Origin: Streptomyces hygroscopicus subsp. hygroscopicus | Lineage (GTDB): Bacteria; Actinomycetota; Actinomycetes; Streptomycetales; Streptomycetaceae | Reading direction: 5' to 3' | DNA: 38,767 nucleotides | Assembly: GCF_001553455.1 (NCBI RefSeq) | Contig: NZ_BBOX01000263.1 | Span: 1-38,767, forward strand | Part shown: in pieces, positions 28,996-38,342 of the stretch | Numbering within the stretch: the first letter of the stretch is position 1 | Layout of the letters: each line of letters begins with the position of its first letter | The notes under the pieces: generated by a model | The model's database searches: none | Told to the model about the DNA's origin: nothing | What the model saw: the letters and a program-made list of their open reading frames with translations, nothing else | Position numbers and translations under genes: made by a program

Positions 28996-31566
28996 TCAGC
29001 CCGCGTTCGCGTCCGCCGCCTGGGCCTTGAGCGCGCGCTCGATGCCCGCGCGGGACTCCGTCACCAGGCGCCTGAGCGCCGGGGAGGGCTCGGCGGAGGC
29101 GAGCCAGGCGTCCGTGGCGTCCAGCGTGTCCTGTGAGATCTGCAGCGACGGGTAGAGGCCCACCACGATCTGCTGCGCCATCTCATGGCTGCGGCTGTCC
29201 CAGATGTCCTTCACCACCGCGAAGTACTTCTCCGCGTACGGCGCCAGCAGCTCGCGCTGATCGGTCTGGACGAAGCCGCCGATCACCGCCTCCTGCACCG
29301 CGTTGGGCAGTTGGTCGCTCTCCACGACCGACGCCCACGCCTCCGTCTTGGCCTGCCGCGTCGGCCGCGCGGCCCGCGCTGTCGCGGCGTGGCGCTCGCC
29401 CGCGGAGGTCTTGTCCCGCTCCAGCTCCGCCGCGATGGCCGCCTCGTCCGCCCGCCCGGTGGCGGCCAGCCGCTCCAGCAGCGTCCAGCGCAGCTCGGTG
29501 TCGACGGCCAGGCCCTCGATCGTCTCGGTGCCCGCGAGCAGCCCGGAGACCAGGTCCAGCTGCGCTTCCGTACGGGCGGTCGCGGCGAAGGCCCGTGCCC
29601 AGGCCAGCTGGTGGTCGCTGCCCGGCGCCGCCGCCCGCAGGTGGTCGAGCGCGGCCTCGGACCACTTCGCCAGGCCCGTCTCGCGCCAGGCCGGCGCGGC
29701 GTACAGCTCGATGGCCAGCTTCACCTGGCGGTGCAGCGACTGGACGACGCCGATGTCCGACTCCTTGGCGATGCCCGAGAGGACCAGCGACAGGTAGTCG
29801 CGGGTGGCCAGCTCGCCGTCGCGGACCATGTCCCAGGCCGAGGCCCAGCACAGGGCGCGCGGCAGCGACTCCGCGAAGTCGCCCAGGTGCTCGGTGACGA
29901 CGGCCAGCGAGTCCGGGTCCAGCCGCACCTTCGCGTAGGTGAGGTCGTCGTCGTTGAGCAGGATCACCGCCGAGCGCTTCTTACCGGCCAGCTGCGGCAC
30001 CTCGGTCAGCTCACCGTCCACGTCCAGCTCGATCCGCTCGGAGCGGACCAGCTTGCCGGTCGCGTCCAGGTCGTACAGGCCGATGGCGATGCGGTGCGGC
30101 CGCAGCGTTGGCTCGCCCTTCGCGCCCGCCGGGAGCGCCGGGGCCTCCTGCCGCACCGCGAACGAGGTCACCGTGCCGCTCGCGTCCGTCTCGATCCGAG
30201 GCCGCAGCACATTGATGCCGGCCGTCTCCAGCCACTTCTTCGACCAGGTCTTCAGGTCCCGGCCGCTGGTCTCCTCGAGCGCGCCGAGCAGGTCCGACAG
30301 CCGGGTGTTCCGGTACGCGTGGCGCTTGAAGTACGCCTGGACGCCACGGAAGAACTCGTCCATCCCGACGTAGGCGACCAGCTGCTTGAGCACCGAGGCG
30401 CCCTTGGCGTAGGTGATCCCGTCGAAGTTGACCAGGACGTCGTCCAGGTCGTTGATCTCGGCCATGATCGGGTGCGTGGAGGGCAGCTGGTCCTGCCGGT
30501 AGGCCCACGTCTTCATGGAGTTGGCGAAGGTGGTCCACGAGTGCGGCCATGTGCTGCCCGGCGCGTGGGCCTGGCAGGCGATCGAGGTGTAGGTGGCGAA
30601 CGACTCGTTCAGCCACAGGTCGTTCCACCACTCCATGGTGACCAGGTCGCCGAACCACATGTGGGCCAGCTCGTGGAGGATGGTCTCGGCCCGCGTCTCG
30701 TACGCGGCGTCGGTGACCTTGGAGCGGAAGACGTACTGGTCACGGATGGTGACCGCGCCCGCGTTCTCCATCGCGCCCGCGTTGAACTCCGGCACGAAGA
30801 GCTGGTCGTACTTGGCGAACGGGTACGCGTAGTCGAACTTCTCCTCGAACCACGCGAAGCCCTGCCGCGTCACGTCGAAGATCGCGTCCGAGTCGAGGTA
30901 CTCCGCGAGCGAGGGACGGCAGTAGATGCCCAGCGGCACCGAGCGGCCGTCCTTCTCGTAGGCGCTGTGCACACTGTGGTAGGGACCGGCGATCAGCGCG
31001 GTGATGTACGTGGAGATGCGCGGGGTCGGCTCGAACCGCCAGACGCTGTCCTTGGGCTCCGGCGTCGGCGAGTTGGAGATCACCGTCCAGCCCTCGGGCG
31101 CCGTCACGGTGAACTGGAACGTGGCCTTCAGGTCGGGCTGCTCGAAGCTGGCGAACACCCGGCGGGCGTCCGGCACCTCGAACTGGGTGTAGAGGTACGC
31201 CTGCTGGTCGACCGGGTCGACGAAGCGGTGCAGCCCCTCCCCGGTGTTGGTGTACGCGCAGTCGGCGACCACCCGCAGCTCGTTGCGCCCGGCCAACAGC
31301 CCCGGAAGGGCGATCCGCGAGTCCCGGAAGACCTCGGCGGGGTCCAGCGCGTCCCCGTTGAGCACCACCTCGTGCACCGTGGGCGCCACCAGGTCGATGA
31401 ACGTCTCCGCGCCCGCCTCGGCGGCGTCGAAGCGCACCGTGGTCACCGAGCGGTAGGTACCGCCCTCCTGAGCGCCGCTCAGGTCCAGTTCGATCTCGTA
31501 CGCGTCCACCGTGAGGAGGCGCGCCCGCTGCTGCGCTTCCTCCCTTGTGAGGTTGGTGCCAGGCAC
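28996..31566 (-). CDS. pepN: Aminopeptidase N (M1 zinc metallopeptidase)
   Basis: 856-residue cytoplasmic aminopeptidase that removes N-terminal residues from peptides. The substrate-anchoring GAMENAG is at 264-270. The zinc site is HELAH (His298, catalytic Glu299, His302) with the third ligand Glu321 in WLNESFA. The preceding QFEVPDARRVFASFEQPD and the C-terminal helical ERAP1-like domain (about 520-850) are also typical. GTG start with GGAG upstream. It ends at a strong bidirectional hairpin. It is a single gene, with the GT2 gene ending 73 nt upstream on the same strand. Confidence 0.96.
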   Translation of the reverse strand: MPGTNLTREEAQQRARLLTVDAYEIELDLSGAQEGGTYRSVTTVRFDAAEAGAETFIDLVAPTVHEVVLNGDALDPAEVFRDSRIALPGLLAGRNELRVVADCAYTNTGEGLHRFVDPVDQQAYLYTQFEVPDARRVFASFEQPDLKATFQFTVTAPEGWTVISNSPTPEPKDSVWRFEPTPRISTYITALIAGPYHSVHSAYEKDGRSVPLGIYCRPSLAEYLDSDAIFDVTRQGFAWFEEKFDYAYPFAKYDQLFVPEFNAGAMENAGAVTIRDQYVFRSKVTDAAYETRAETILHELAHMWFGDLVTMEWWNDLWLNESFATYTSIACQAHAPGSTWPHSWTTFANSMKTWAYRQDQLPSTHPIMAEINDLDDVLVNFDGITYAKGASVLKQLVAYVGMDEFFRGVQAYFKRHAYRNTRLSDLLGALEETSGRDLKTWSKKWLETAGINVLRPRIETDASGTVTSFAVRQEAPALPAGAKGEPTLRPHRIAIGLYDLDATGKLVRSERIELDVDGELTEVPQLAGKKRSAVILLNDDDLTYAKVRLDPDSLAVVTEHLGDFAESLPRALCWASAWDMVRDGELATRDYLSLVLSGIAKESDIGVVQSLHRQVKLAIELYAAPAWRETGLAKWSEAALDHLRAAAPGSDHQLAWARAFAATARTEAQLDLVSGLLAGTETIEGLAVDTELRWTLLERLAATGRADEAAIAAELERDKTSAGERHAATARAARPTRQAKTEAWASVVESDQLPNAVQEAVIGGFVQTDQRELLAPYAEKYFAVVKDIWDSRSHEMAQQIVVGLYPSLQISQDTLDATDAWLASAEPSPALRRLVTESRAGIERALKAQAADANAG

Positions 31567-31639
31567 GTCGGCTTACTCCCGTTCGTCATGTGCGGTACGC
31601 CATGCGTCAGGCGGATGGCCATCCTCGCATGTCGGACGG

Positions 31640-32926
31640 TCAGCGGGAGGCGTCCTCGGCCCGCGGCCGGGCACCGGGCAGATGCGCGCCGACATGCGAG
31701 GTCAGCTCCCAGTCGTCGCGCCCGGTGTACTCGCGCCAGACCGCCCGTACCGCGGCGGCGCCGAGCACCAGGGAGTAGACGGGCGTGCCGAGGACGAGCT
31801 GGACGTAGTGCCGGAGCCGGATGCCGACCTGGTACTGCCGGCCGAAGTCGTGCAGGGCGGCGCATTCGAAGGCCACCATCGCGGCCATGGGCAGCACCGG
31901 CAGCCAGGCGAAGAGCGCCGCCGGCAGCGGGATTCCGCCCGCGACCGCCACGCCCGCGCCGATGGGCACGGCCACCCCGCTGAACGCCTGTACGAAGGGC
32001 GTGGTGAGGGTGTAGCGGGCCAGGACGCGCTGGCCGAAACCGGGCAGCCGCCGCCACTCGCCCTTCCTGAGCACCTGGAGAAACCCCTGGTTCCAGCGGG
32101 TGCGCTGTTTGTAGAGGGCGACGAGGGAGCCCGGTGTCTCCTCCCGGGTGACCAGCGCCGCGTGATAGGCGACCTGCACCTTGGCGCCGCCGCTGGAGAG
32201 CCGTACGCCCAGGTCACAGTCCTCGGCCAGGCAGTCTCCGTCCCAGCCGCCGGTGGCGCGCAGCAGATCCGCTCGTACGAAGACGGTATTGCCGCCGAGC
32301 GGAATGAACCCCTTTCGGGCGTGCAAATGCAATCTGCTGCGGAACCAGAAGAAGTACTCGAGACAATTTCGGAGCGCGTACCAGCTGCTCTCGTAGTTCA
32401 TCAGCTGGACCCCGCCCTGCACCACATCCGTCCGTCTGCCGTCCCCTTCATCGCGGTGGAAGGCGAAATCGACATGGGTGAGGAGTCCGGGATGGACGAT
32501 GTCCTCCGCGTCGAAGACCCCGATGATCTCACCACGGCAATGCGGCAGCGCGGTATTCATCGCCCGCGGTTTGTTCTTCCGCTCATGATGGTCGGTGACC
32601 ACCTTGACGCGATCGGAACGGACGGCGGCGAGCCGGTGCGCGATGGCGGCGGTGCCCGGATCGTCATGCCCGACGATCACCACGATCTCGAAATCCGGAT
32701 GGTCGATGCGGAGCATCCGCCGGACGGTGTGCTCCAGTACGGCCTCCTCGTGCCGCGCCGGGACCAGCAGCGAGAAGGACAGCCGGTGCTCGCCGTCGGG
32801 CTCGGCGAACGCGGTGGCCTCCAGCGTCTCCGGGGTGCGCCAGGCGTGCATCATCCACCACAGCGTGGTGGTGGCCGCCGTCATGAGCACCAGTGACACG
32901 AACAACAGCACGGCGGAAAGCGCCAT
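31640..32926 (-). CDS. Membrane glycosyltransferase family 2 (processive synthase-like)
   Basis: 428 residues. One N-terminal TM helix (about 4-26), a GT-A catalytic domain (about 50-290) and several C-terminal TM helices (about 300-400). The catalytic pattern of processive GT2 enzymes is present: DAED (139-142), GGNTVFVRAD (211-220), AEDCD (234-238) and QRTRW (274-278). These enzymes polymerise nucleotide sugars and move the chain through the membrane, as cellulose, chitin and hyaluronan synthases do. The sugar used here cannot be told from sequence alone. It diverges from a GT-C enzyme and a radical-copper oxidase across a shared operator-like region, suggesting a joint role in a surface glycan. 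It is shorter than Streptomyces CslA as I remember it. Confidence 0.9.
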   Translation of the reverse strand: MALSAVLLFVSLVLMTAATTTLWWMMHAWRTPETLEATAFAEPDGEHRLSFSLLVPARHEEAVLEHTVRRMLRIDHPDFEIVVIVGHDDPGTAAIAHRLAAVRSDRVKVVTDHHERKNKPRAMNTALPHCRGEIIGVFDAEDIVHPGLLTHVDFAFHRDEGDGRRTDVVQGGVQLMNYESSWYALRNCLEYFFWFRSRLHLHARKGFIPLGGNTVFVRADLLRATGGWDGDCLAEDCDLGVRLSSGGAKVQVAYHAALVTREETPGSLVALYKQRTRWNQGFLQVLRKGEWRRLPGFGQRVLARYTLTTPFVQAFSGVAVPIGAGVAVAGGIPLPAALFAWLPVLPMAAMVAFECAALHDFGRQYQVGIRLRHYVQLVLGTPVYSLVLGAAAVRAVWREYTGRDDWELTSHVGAHLPGARPRAEDASR

Positions 32927-32994
32927 GGAATTCCCCCCAATGGATTCCAGCGGTGCTCCGGCGAAACAGGACGGGACGCTAGCACCCCTTTACG

Positions 32995-33025
32995 ATTCCG
33001 TCAATAACGGAATGTGGTATTCCGT
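32995..33025. promoter_or_regulatory. Three ATTCCGT half-sites in the divergent promoter
   Basis: ATTCCGT (32995-33001), its inverse ACGGAAT (33007-33013) and ATTCCGT again (33019-33025), each separated by 5 nt, giving a 12-nt period. They lie in the AT-rich 241-nt gap between the GT2 gene (minus) and the GT-C gene (plus). This arrangement suggests an operator for a regulator controlling both directions. Confidence 0.6.
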
Positions 33026-33167
33026 ATCCATGGTCCATCTCCGGCCAAAGGCCGGACGGGGTGAACCGGGCGAACATGTCGCCACTCCGAAACCGGTGGT
33101 TTATTGTTTCGTTATCGGCTGCTGGTGTTCTGTAAAGCCGTGCCGACGGTGTTCTGAGGGGGGTTCC

Positions 33168-34802
33168 GTGGGGTACGCCACCATGCCCGTGGCCGAGGAT
33201 TCGGCGACGGGTTATCCGGGCAGCGCGAAAATGCCGCCGCCCGGCGTGCGGAGAATACGCACCGGCCGGGTGCCGGATCTCGCGCTGCTGTTGCCCGTGG
33301 TGATTCTGGCCGTGGCCGTCCGCGCCTGGAACATCGGCGGACTGCCCTTTCCCAACGACGACGAGGGCACCTATCTGGCCCAGGCGTGGGCGGTCCGGCA
33401 TGCCGAGGGCCTGGCCCACTACACGTACTGGTACGACCATCCGCCGCTGGGCTGGATCCAGCTGGCCGCCGTGTCCTGGCTGCCGTCCTGGCTCCTTCCG
33501 GACCTGCCGGCCTTCGTCCAGGGCCGGATCGCCATGCTGCCCGTGGCGGCCGCCACCACCGCCCTGATCTGGGCGGTCGCGCGGCGCGGCGGGCTGAACC
33601 GCCGGGCGGCCGGCGGCGCCGCGCTGCTGCACGCCCTCTCACCGCTCTCGGTGACCCTGGGCCGGCAGATCTACCTGGACAACTTCGCCGTGCTGTGGGT
33701 GCTGGCCGCCTTCGCCTTCGCCCTCTCCCCGCGCCGCCATCTGTGGCACCACGTCGGCGCGGGCGTCTGCCTGGCGTTCGCGATGCTCTCCAAGGAGACC
33801 ATCGCCGTCGTGCTGCCCGCCGTGGTCGTCGCGCTGTGGCAGGGCAGCCACCGGCGCACCCGCGCCTTCTCCGTCGCGGGCTTCGCCTCCGGGCTGCTGG
33901 GCACCGCCCTGCTCTATCCGCTGTACGCGCTGCTCAAGAACGAGCTGCTGCCCGGCGCCGGCCATGTCTCGCTGCTCGGCACGCTGAAGTTCCAGCTCGC
34001 CGGCCGGGCCGGCACCGGCTCGGTGTTCGCCCCCGGGACCGAGGCGCATGCGCTGGTGCGGCAGTGGCTCGACACCGACCCCGTCCTCCCGCTCGCCGGG
34101 CTGGCCGCCACCCTCGTCGTGCTCGCCCTGCCCCCGCGGTCGGGGCTGCGGCTGCGCGGCCCGGCGCTGGCCGCCGTGGTGCTGGCGCTGGTGGCGCTGC
34201 GACCGGGCGGCTATCTGCCGAAGATGTACATCGTCCAGCTGCTGCCGTTCCTCGCCATCGCCCTGGCCGCGGTGGTCCAGGCGGCCGTCGCCGCGCTGCC
34301 CGCCGAACGCCTCGCCCGCGGCGGCGCGCGGGGCGCGCGGGGCGTCCGCGCCACCGCCGCCGCGCTGCTGCTGACCGGCGCGGCCGTGCTGACCGTCCCG
34401 CCCTGGGCCGGCGCCGGCCGGCACAACGCCACCACGGCCGAGACCGACGCCTACTACCAGGCCGCCCGCTGGCTGCGCGAGGGCCACATCCCGGATCCGG
34501 GCGGCAGCCGCGTGGTCGTCGACGGGGTGCTGTGGCTGGACGCCGTCGGCAGCGGGCTGCGTCCGGGCACCGGGGCCATCTGGCACTACAAGGTCGACCA
34601 GGACCCGGCCATCGCCGAAACGATGCCCCACGGCTGGCGCGACATCGACTACGTCGTCTCCACACCCGCGCTGCGCGGCGAACGGCACAACCCGCAGATG
34701 CCGACGATCGCCGATCTGCTCCGCCACGCCACGCCCGTGGCGACCTTCGGCGAGGGCGACGGCCGCATCGACATCCTCAAGACCCACAACGGACAGGGGT
34801 GA
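33168..34802 (+). CDS. GT-C (family 39-like) membrane glycosyltransferase
   Basis: About 544 residues, mostly transmembrane (around 10-12 helices, the first near residues 38-58). The first external loop carries the acidic motif NDDEGTYLAQAWAVRH and then YTYWYDHPPLGWIQLA, as in family 39/ArnT-like enzymes that take sugar from a polyprenyl-phosphate donor. The C-terminal 150 residues form an external domain. I chose the GTG at 33168 with GAGGGGGG upstream; an ATG at 33183 is possible. The open frame continues upstream to 32595, but that part is antisense to the GT2 gene. The stop is 3 nt before the oxidase start, so the two are co-transcribed. Acceptor and sugar are unknown. Confidence 0.85.
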   Translation: MGYATMPVAEDSATGYPGSAKMPPPGVRRIRTGRVPDLALLLPVVILAVAVRAWNIGGLPFPNDDEGTYLAQAWAVRHAEGLAHYTYWYDHPPLGWIQLAAVSWLPSWLLPDLPAFVQGRIAMLPVAAATTALIWAVARRGGLNRRAAGGAALLHALSPLSVTLGRQIYLDNFAVLWVLAAFAFALSPRRHLWHHVGAGVCLAFAMLSKETIAVVLPAVVVALWQGSHRRTRAFSVAGFASGLLGTALLYPLYALLKNELLPGAGHVSLLGTLKFQLAGRAGTGSVFAPGTEAHALVRQWLDTDPVLPLAGLAATLVVLALPPRSGLRLRGPALAAVVLALVALRPGGYLPKMYIVQLLPFLAIALAAVVQAAVAALPAERLARGGARGARGVRATAAALLLTGAAVLTVPPWAGAGRHNATTAETDAYYQAARWLREGHIPDPGGSRVVVDGVLWLDAVGSGLRPGTGAIWHYKVDQDPAIAETMPHGWRDIDYVVSTPALRGERHNPQMPTIADLLRHATPVATFGEGDGRIDILKTHNGQG

Positions 34803-34805
34803 CGC

Positions 34806-37250
34806 ATGAGGAGACCGAGTCCACCGGGGCGGAAGGCCGGACGGCGAAGAGCGGCACGGCTCCTGGCCGTCCTGCTCACCACGCTCGCGTCCGTCGTCCT
34901 CGCCCTGTCCCCGCCCGACCCCGGCGCGCGGGCCGCCGCCAGGGCGGCCCCCAACCTGATCACCAACCCCGGTCTGGAGAACCTCGGCGCCGACTCCTTC
35001 CCCACCTGCTTCGAGAAGTCCGGCTACGGCGACAACGACCACACCTTCACCGTCACCGGGGCCGCCGGCGCCCACAGCGGCAGCCATGCCGTCGAGCTCA
35101 CCCTCACCCGCGTCGCCTCCGGCGACCGCAAGATGATGATGCTGGAGAACGACTGCGCCCCGGCCGTGGTCCCGGACCACCAGTACGACGTGTCGGTCTG
35201 GTACCGCACCACCTCGCCCCACACCGTCCTGACCCTCTTCCGGCACGACGCCGCCGGCGGCTGGACCTGGTGGACCGACCTCAAGACCCTCCCGGTCACC
35301 TCCGCCTACGACCGGGCCGAGGTCCGCACCCCGCCCGTCCCCGCCGGTACCGACCGGATCACCTGGGGCGTCACCCTCTACGGCACCGGCACCCTGGCCA
35401 CCGACGACTACGCCATGACCGACGCGACCGACCCGGGACCGCGGGACCCGGTCTGCGCGGCGGAGGACACCGGCCCGGCCTGCGACGGCCGCTGGACGGT
35501 CCTGTCCCTGCCCTCGCCGGTCCGGGCCATCCACTCCGTGCTGCTGAACAACGGCAAGGTGCTGCTCATCGCGGGCTCGGGCAACGACCGCGACGCGTTC
35601 GCGGCCGGGACGTTCAGGACCACCGTGTTCGACCCCGCGACCAACGGCTTCACCGACGTGCCCACGCCCGACGACTTCTTCTGCGCCGGGCACGTCCAGC
35701 TTCCCGACGGCCGGGTGCTGGTCATGGGCGGCAACAAGGACTACGCCGCGCTCGACGGCAGCACCAGTTACAAGGGCCTGAAGACCTCCTACGTCTTCGA
35801 CCCCGCCACCAACCGCTACACCCGCACCAACGACATGATCGCCGGACACTGGTACCCCTCGGCCACCGCCATGGGCAACGGCGACGTCACCTCCTTCGGC
35901 GGCCTCGACGAAACCGCCAACGGCACCGTCGTCAACGAGCGGTTCGACCACACCACCGGCGCCTGGAAGGGCTGCTGCGAGAAGCAGACCTGGAGCTTCT
36001 GGGGGCTGTACCCGGCGATGATCCTGCTCCAGGACGGCCGGCTCTTCTACACCGGCAGCCATGTCTTCGGCAACGGCCTGCCGGGCACCGGCGCCTCGCT
36101 CTACGACTACGACAAGGGCACCATCACCGACGTACCCGGGCTGCGCCGCAAGGACGAGCGGGACGAGTCGATGAGCGTGCTGCTGCCCCCGGCCCAGGAC
36201 CAGCGGGTGCTCACCGTCGGCGGCGGCAACCACACCGTCACCGAGAACGCCCACCGCCTCACCGACCTCATCGACCTCAAGGCCGACGACCCGGGGTACG
36301 TCCCCGGGCCCGATCTGCCGCACGGCCACTACGCGGACGGCACCCCGCAGAAGGGCGAGGAGGGCAAGGTCTACGTCTCCACCGTGATCCTCCCGGACGG
36401 CAAGGTCCTGGAGACCGGCGGCGCCCTGCACACCTACCGGGAGAAGCCGGTCTTCGAGGCGTCGCTGTTCAACCCCGCCTCGGGCGCCTTCGAAGCGGAC
36501 CTGGCCACCGACCCGGTCCCGCGCACCTACCACTCCTCGTCGCTGCTGCTGCCCGACGGGCGGGTGCTGAGCGTCGGCGACAACCCCGGCGACGGCTCCT
36601 TCGACCGCCGGATCTCGATCTATGAACCGCCGTACCTCTTCCGCGGCGCCCGGCCGCGCATCACCTCGGCCGCCTCGCGGGAGTGGGCCTACGGCTCGAC
36701 CCAGCGCGTCACCGTGGACCAGCCGGTGGTCAAGGCGTCGCTGATCCGGCCCGCGGCCGTCACCCACTCCTCCGACCCCAACCAGCGCTATGTCGACCTG
36801 CCGATGACCGTGGTCGACTCCACCACCCTCGACACCACCCTCGACCTCAACCTCACCAGCAACCCCAACCTGGCCCCGCCCGGCTGGTACATGCTCTCCG
36901 TCGTGGGCGCCGACGGCGTCCCCTCGGCCTCCCGCTGGGTGCACATCGGCGGTACGACGGCGGCCGGGGCCCACGCCCAGCCGTTCGCCGACGACCCCTC
37001 CGCCGCGCCCCACACCGCCAAGCACCGGAGCACCGGGGGGACGGCCCTGCCCGAGGGGTACGACGGATGCGACCACACCTACGGCACCGGCGACCAGTGC
37101 GTGCCCTGGACCTTCCCCCGGGGCGTGACCGGGTCCGAGCGCTGCGCATGGCTGCTGTCCCGCGGCTACGGCGCCATGAGGACCCACGGCCGTGACCGTC
37201 ACCACCTCGACCGCGACCACGACGGAACGGCCTGCGGCACGGGGGACTGA
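34806..37250 (+). CDS. Secreted radical-copper oxidase (GlxA/galactose-oxidase-like) with excalibur domain
   Basis: 814 residues. In order: an Arg-rich signal peptide or anchor (about 1-45), a carbohydrate-binding-like beta-sandwich (about 48-205), a seven-bladed kelch-type oxidase domain (about 230-615), an early-set DUF1929 domain (about 615-716) and a C-terminal excalibur calcium-binding domain (about 752-812, ending in a DRDHDGTAC loop). The copper site is complete by alignment: Cys293 (FFCAGH) and Tyr350 (HWYPSAT) would form the Tyr-Cys cofactor, with axial Tyr575, His576 (RTYHSSSLL) and His654 (VTHSSDPNQR). Such enzymes oxidise a glycan alcohol to an aldehyde and make hydrogen peroxide. 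Streptomyces GlxA works with the synthase CslA at hyphal tips; this appears to be a paralogous system. A bidirectional terminator follows. Confidence 0.9.
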   Translation: MRRPSPPGRKAGRRRAARLLAVLLTTLASVVLALSPPDPGARAAARAAPNLITNPGLENLGADSFPTCFEKSGYGDNDHTFTVTGAAGAHSGSHAVELTLTRVASGDRKMMMLENDCAPAVVPDHQYDVSVWYRTTSPHTVLTLFRHDAAGGWTWWTDLKTLPVTSAYDRAEVRTPPVPAGTDRITWGVTLYGTGTLATDDYAMTDATDPGPRDPVCAAEDTGPACDGRWTVLSLPSPVRAIHSVLLNNGKVLLIAGSGNDRDAFAAGTFRTTVFDPATNGFTDVPTPDDFFCAGHVQLPDGRVLVMGGNKDYAALDGSTSYKGLKTSYVFDPATNRYTRTNDMIAGHWYPSATAMGNGDVTSFGGLDETANGTVVNERFDHTTGAWKGCCEKQTWSFWGLYPAMILLQDGRLFYTGSHVFGNGLPGTGASLYDYDKGTITDVPGLRRKDERDESMSVLLPPAQDQRVLTVGGGNHTVTENAHRLTDLIDLKADDPGYVPGPDLPHGHYADGTPQKGEEGKVYVSTVILPDGKVLETGGALHTYREKPVFEASLFNPASGAFEADLATDPVPRTYHSSSLLLPDGRVLSVGDNPGDGSFDRRISIYEPPYLFRGARPRITSAASREWAYGSTQRVTVDQPVVKASLIRPAAVTHSSDPNQRYVDLPMTVVDSTTLDTTLDLNLTSNPNLAPPGWYMLSVVGADGVPSASRWVHIGGTTAAGAHAQPFADDPSAAPHTAKHRSTGGTALPEGYDGCDHTYGTGDQCVPWTFPRGVTGSERCAWLLSRGYGAMRTHGRDRHHLDRDHDGTACGTGD

Positions 37251-37264
37251 GCGGGCGGGGGACG

Positions 37265-37301
37265 CCGAGGGGGAGCGGCCCGCCGGGCCGCTCCCCCTCG
37301 G
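37265..37301. terminator. Bidirectional terminator between the oxidase and asd
   Basis: A 17-bp stem (core GAGGGGGAGCGGCCC and its complement) with a 3-nt loop (GCC), between convergent genes. Confidence 0.9.
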
Positions 37302-37316
37302 ATGTGGCGGTGGCCG

Positions 37317-38342
37317 TCAGCTCAGCTCGGCCGCCACCAGTTCGGCGATCTGCACGGCGTTCAGCGCCGCGCCCTTGCGCAGATTGTCGTTGGACAGGAA
37401 CAGCGCGAGACCGTGCTCGACCGTCTCGTCCACCCGGATCCGGCCCACATAGCTGGGGTCCTGGCCGGCGGCCTGGAGCGGGGTGGGGATCTCCGAGAGC
37501 GCCACGCCCGGGGCCGAGGCCAGCAGCTCATAGGCGCGCTCCACGCTGATCGGACGCTCGAAGCGGGCGTTCACCTGGAGCGAGTGGCCGGTGAAGACCG
37601 GGACCCGGACACAGGTGCCGGACACCTTCAGCTCCGGGATCTCCAAGATCTTGCGGCTCTCGTTGCGGAGCTTCTGCTCCTCGTCGGTCTCGAACCGGCC
37701 GTCGTCGACGATCTTGCCGGCCATCGGGAGCACGTTGAACGCGATCGGGCGGGCGTACACCCCGGGCTCGGGGAACTCCACGGCCGCGCCGTCGTGGGTG
37801 AGCTCGGCGGCGCGGTCCGCGGTCTTGCGGATCTGGCCGTCCAGCTCCGAGACGCCGGACAGCCCCGAACCGGAGACGGCCTGGTAGGTGGTGGCCACCA
37901 GGGCGGTCAGCCCGGCCTCGGCGTGCAGCGGGCGCAGCACCGGCATGGCGGCCATGGTGGTGCAGTTCGGGTTGGCGATGATGCCCTTGGGGCGGTCCAC
38001 CGCGGCGTGCGGATTGACCTCGGCGACCACCAGCGGCACCTCGGGGTCCATCCGCCAGGCCGAGGAGTTGTCGATCACGACCGGGCCCTGTGCGGCGACC
38101 TTCCCGGCCAGCGCCCTGGAGGTGGCGCCGCCGGCGGAGAAGAGCACGATGTCCAGTCCGGAGTAGTCGGCCGTGGCCGCGTCCTCGACCGCGATCTCGG
38201 TACCGCGCCACGGGAGCGTACGGCCGGCCGAGCGGGCGGAGGCGAACAGCCGCAGCTGCTCGGCCGGGAAGTCGCGCTCGGCGAGCACCTTGCGCATCAC
38301 TCCGCCGACCTGGCCGGTCGCTCCGACGATTCCGATCCTCAT
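37317..38342 (-). CDS. asd: Aspartate-semialdehyde dehydrogenase
   Basis: 341-residue cytoplasmic enzyme that reduces aspartyl phosphate to aspartate semialdehyde with NADPH, on the way to lysine, threonine, methionine and diaminopimelate. The N-terminal nucleotide loop is GATGQVGGVM (residues 7-16). The active-site Cys is in ANPNCTTM, with FSAGGATSR and NSSAWRMDPEVPLVVAEVN in between and the late acid-base His in GHSLQVNARFE. The ATG at 38342 has an AAGGAAAAGG site. No aspartate kinase gene adjoins it, so it is a stand-alone copy. Streptomyces often carry a second asd next to the kinase elsewhere. Confidence 0.96.
   Translation of the reverse strand: MRIGIVGATGQVGGVMRKVLAERDFPAEQLRLFASARSAGRTLPWRGTEIAVEDAATADYSGLDIVLFSAGGATSRALAGKVAAQGPVVIDNSSAWRMDPEVPLVVAEVNPHAAVDRPKGIIANPNCTTMAAMPVLRPLHAEAGLTALVATTYQAVSGSGLSGVSELDGQIRKTADRAAELTHDGAAVEFPEPGVYARPIAFNVLPMAGKIVDDGRFETDEEQKLRNESRKILEIPELKVSGTCVRVPVFTGHSLQVNARFERPISVERAYELLASAPGVALSEIPTPLQAAGQDPSYVGRIRVDETVEHGLALFLSNDNLRKGAALNAVQIAELVAAELS

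Noticed and set aside
29185..31983. Plus-strand frame of 932 codons opposite pepN
   Set aside because: Antisense to an M1 peptidase with intact active site; no domain in the translation.
33386..36625. Plus-strand frame of 1079 codons overlapping the GT-C and oxidase genes
   Set aside because: Different phase from both real genes; Arg/Pro/Ala-rich translation without domains.
33639..37220. Minus-strand frame of 1193 codons opposite the GT-C and oxidase genes
   Set aside because: Antisense to two genes with clear domains; composition (Gly/Val/Arg-rich) is typical of a GC shadow.
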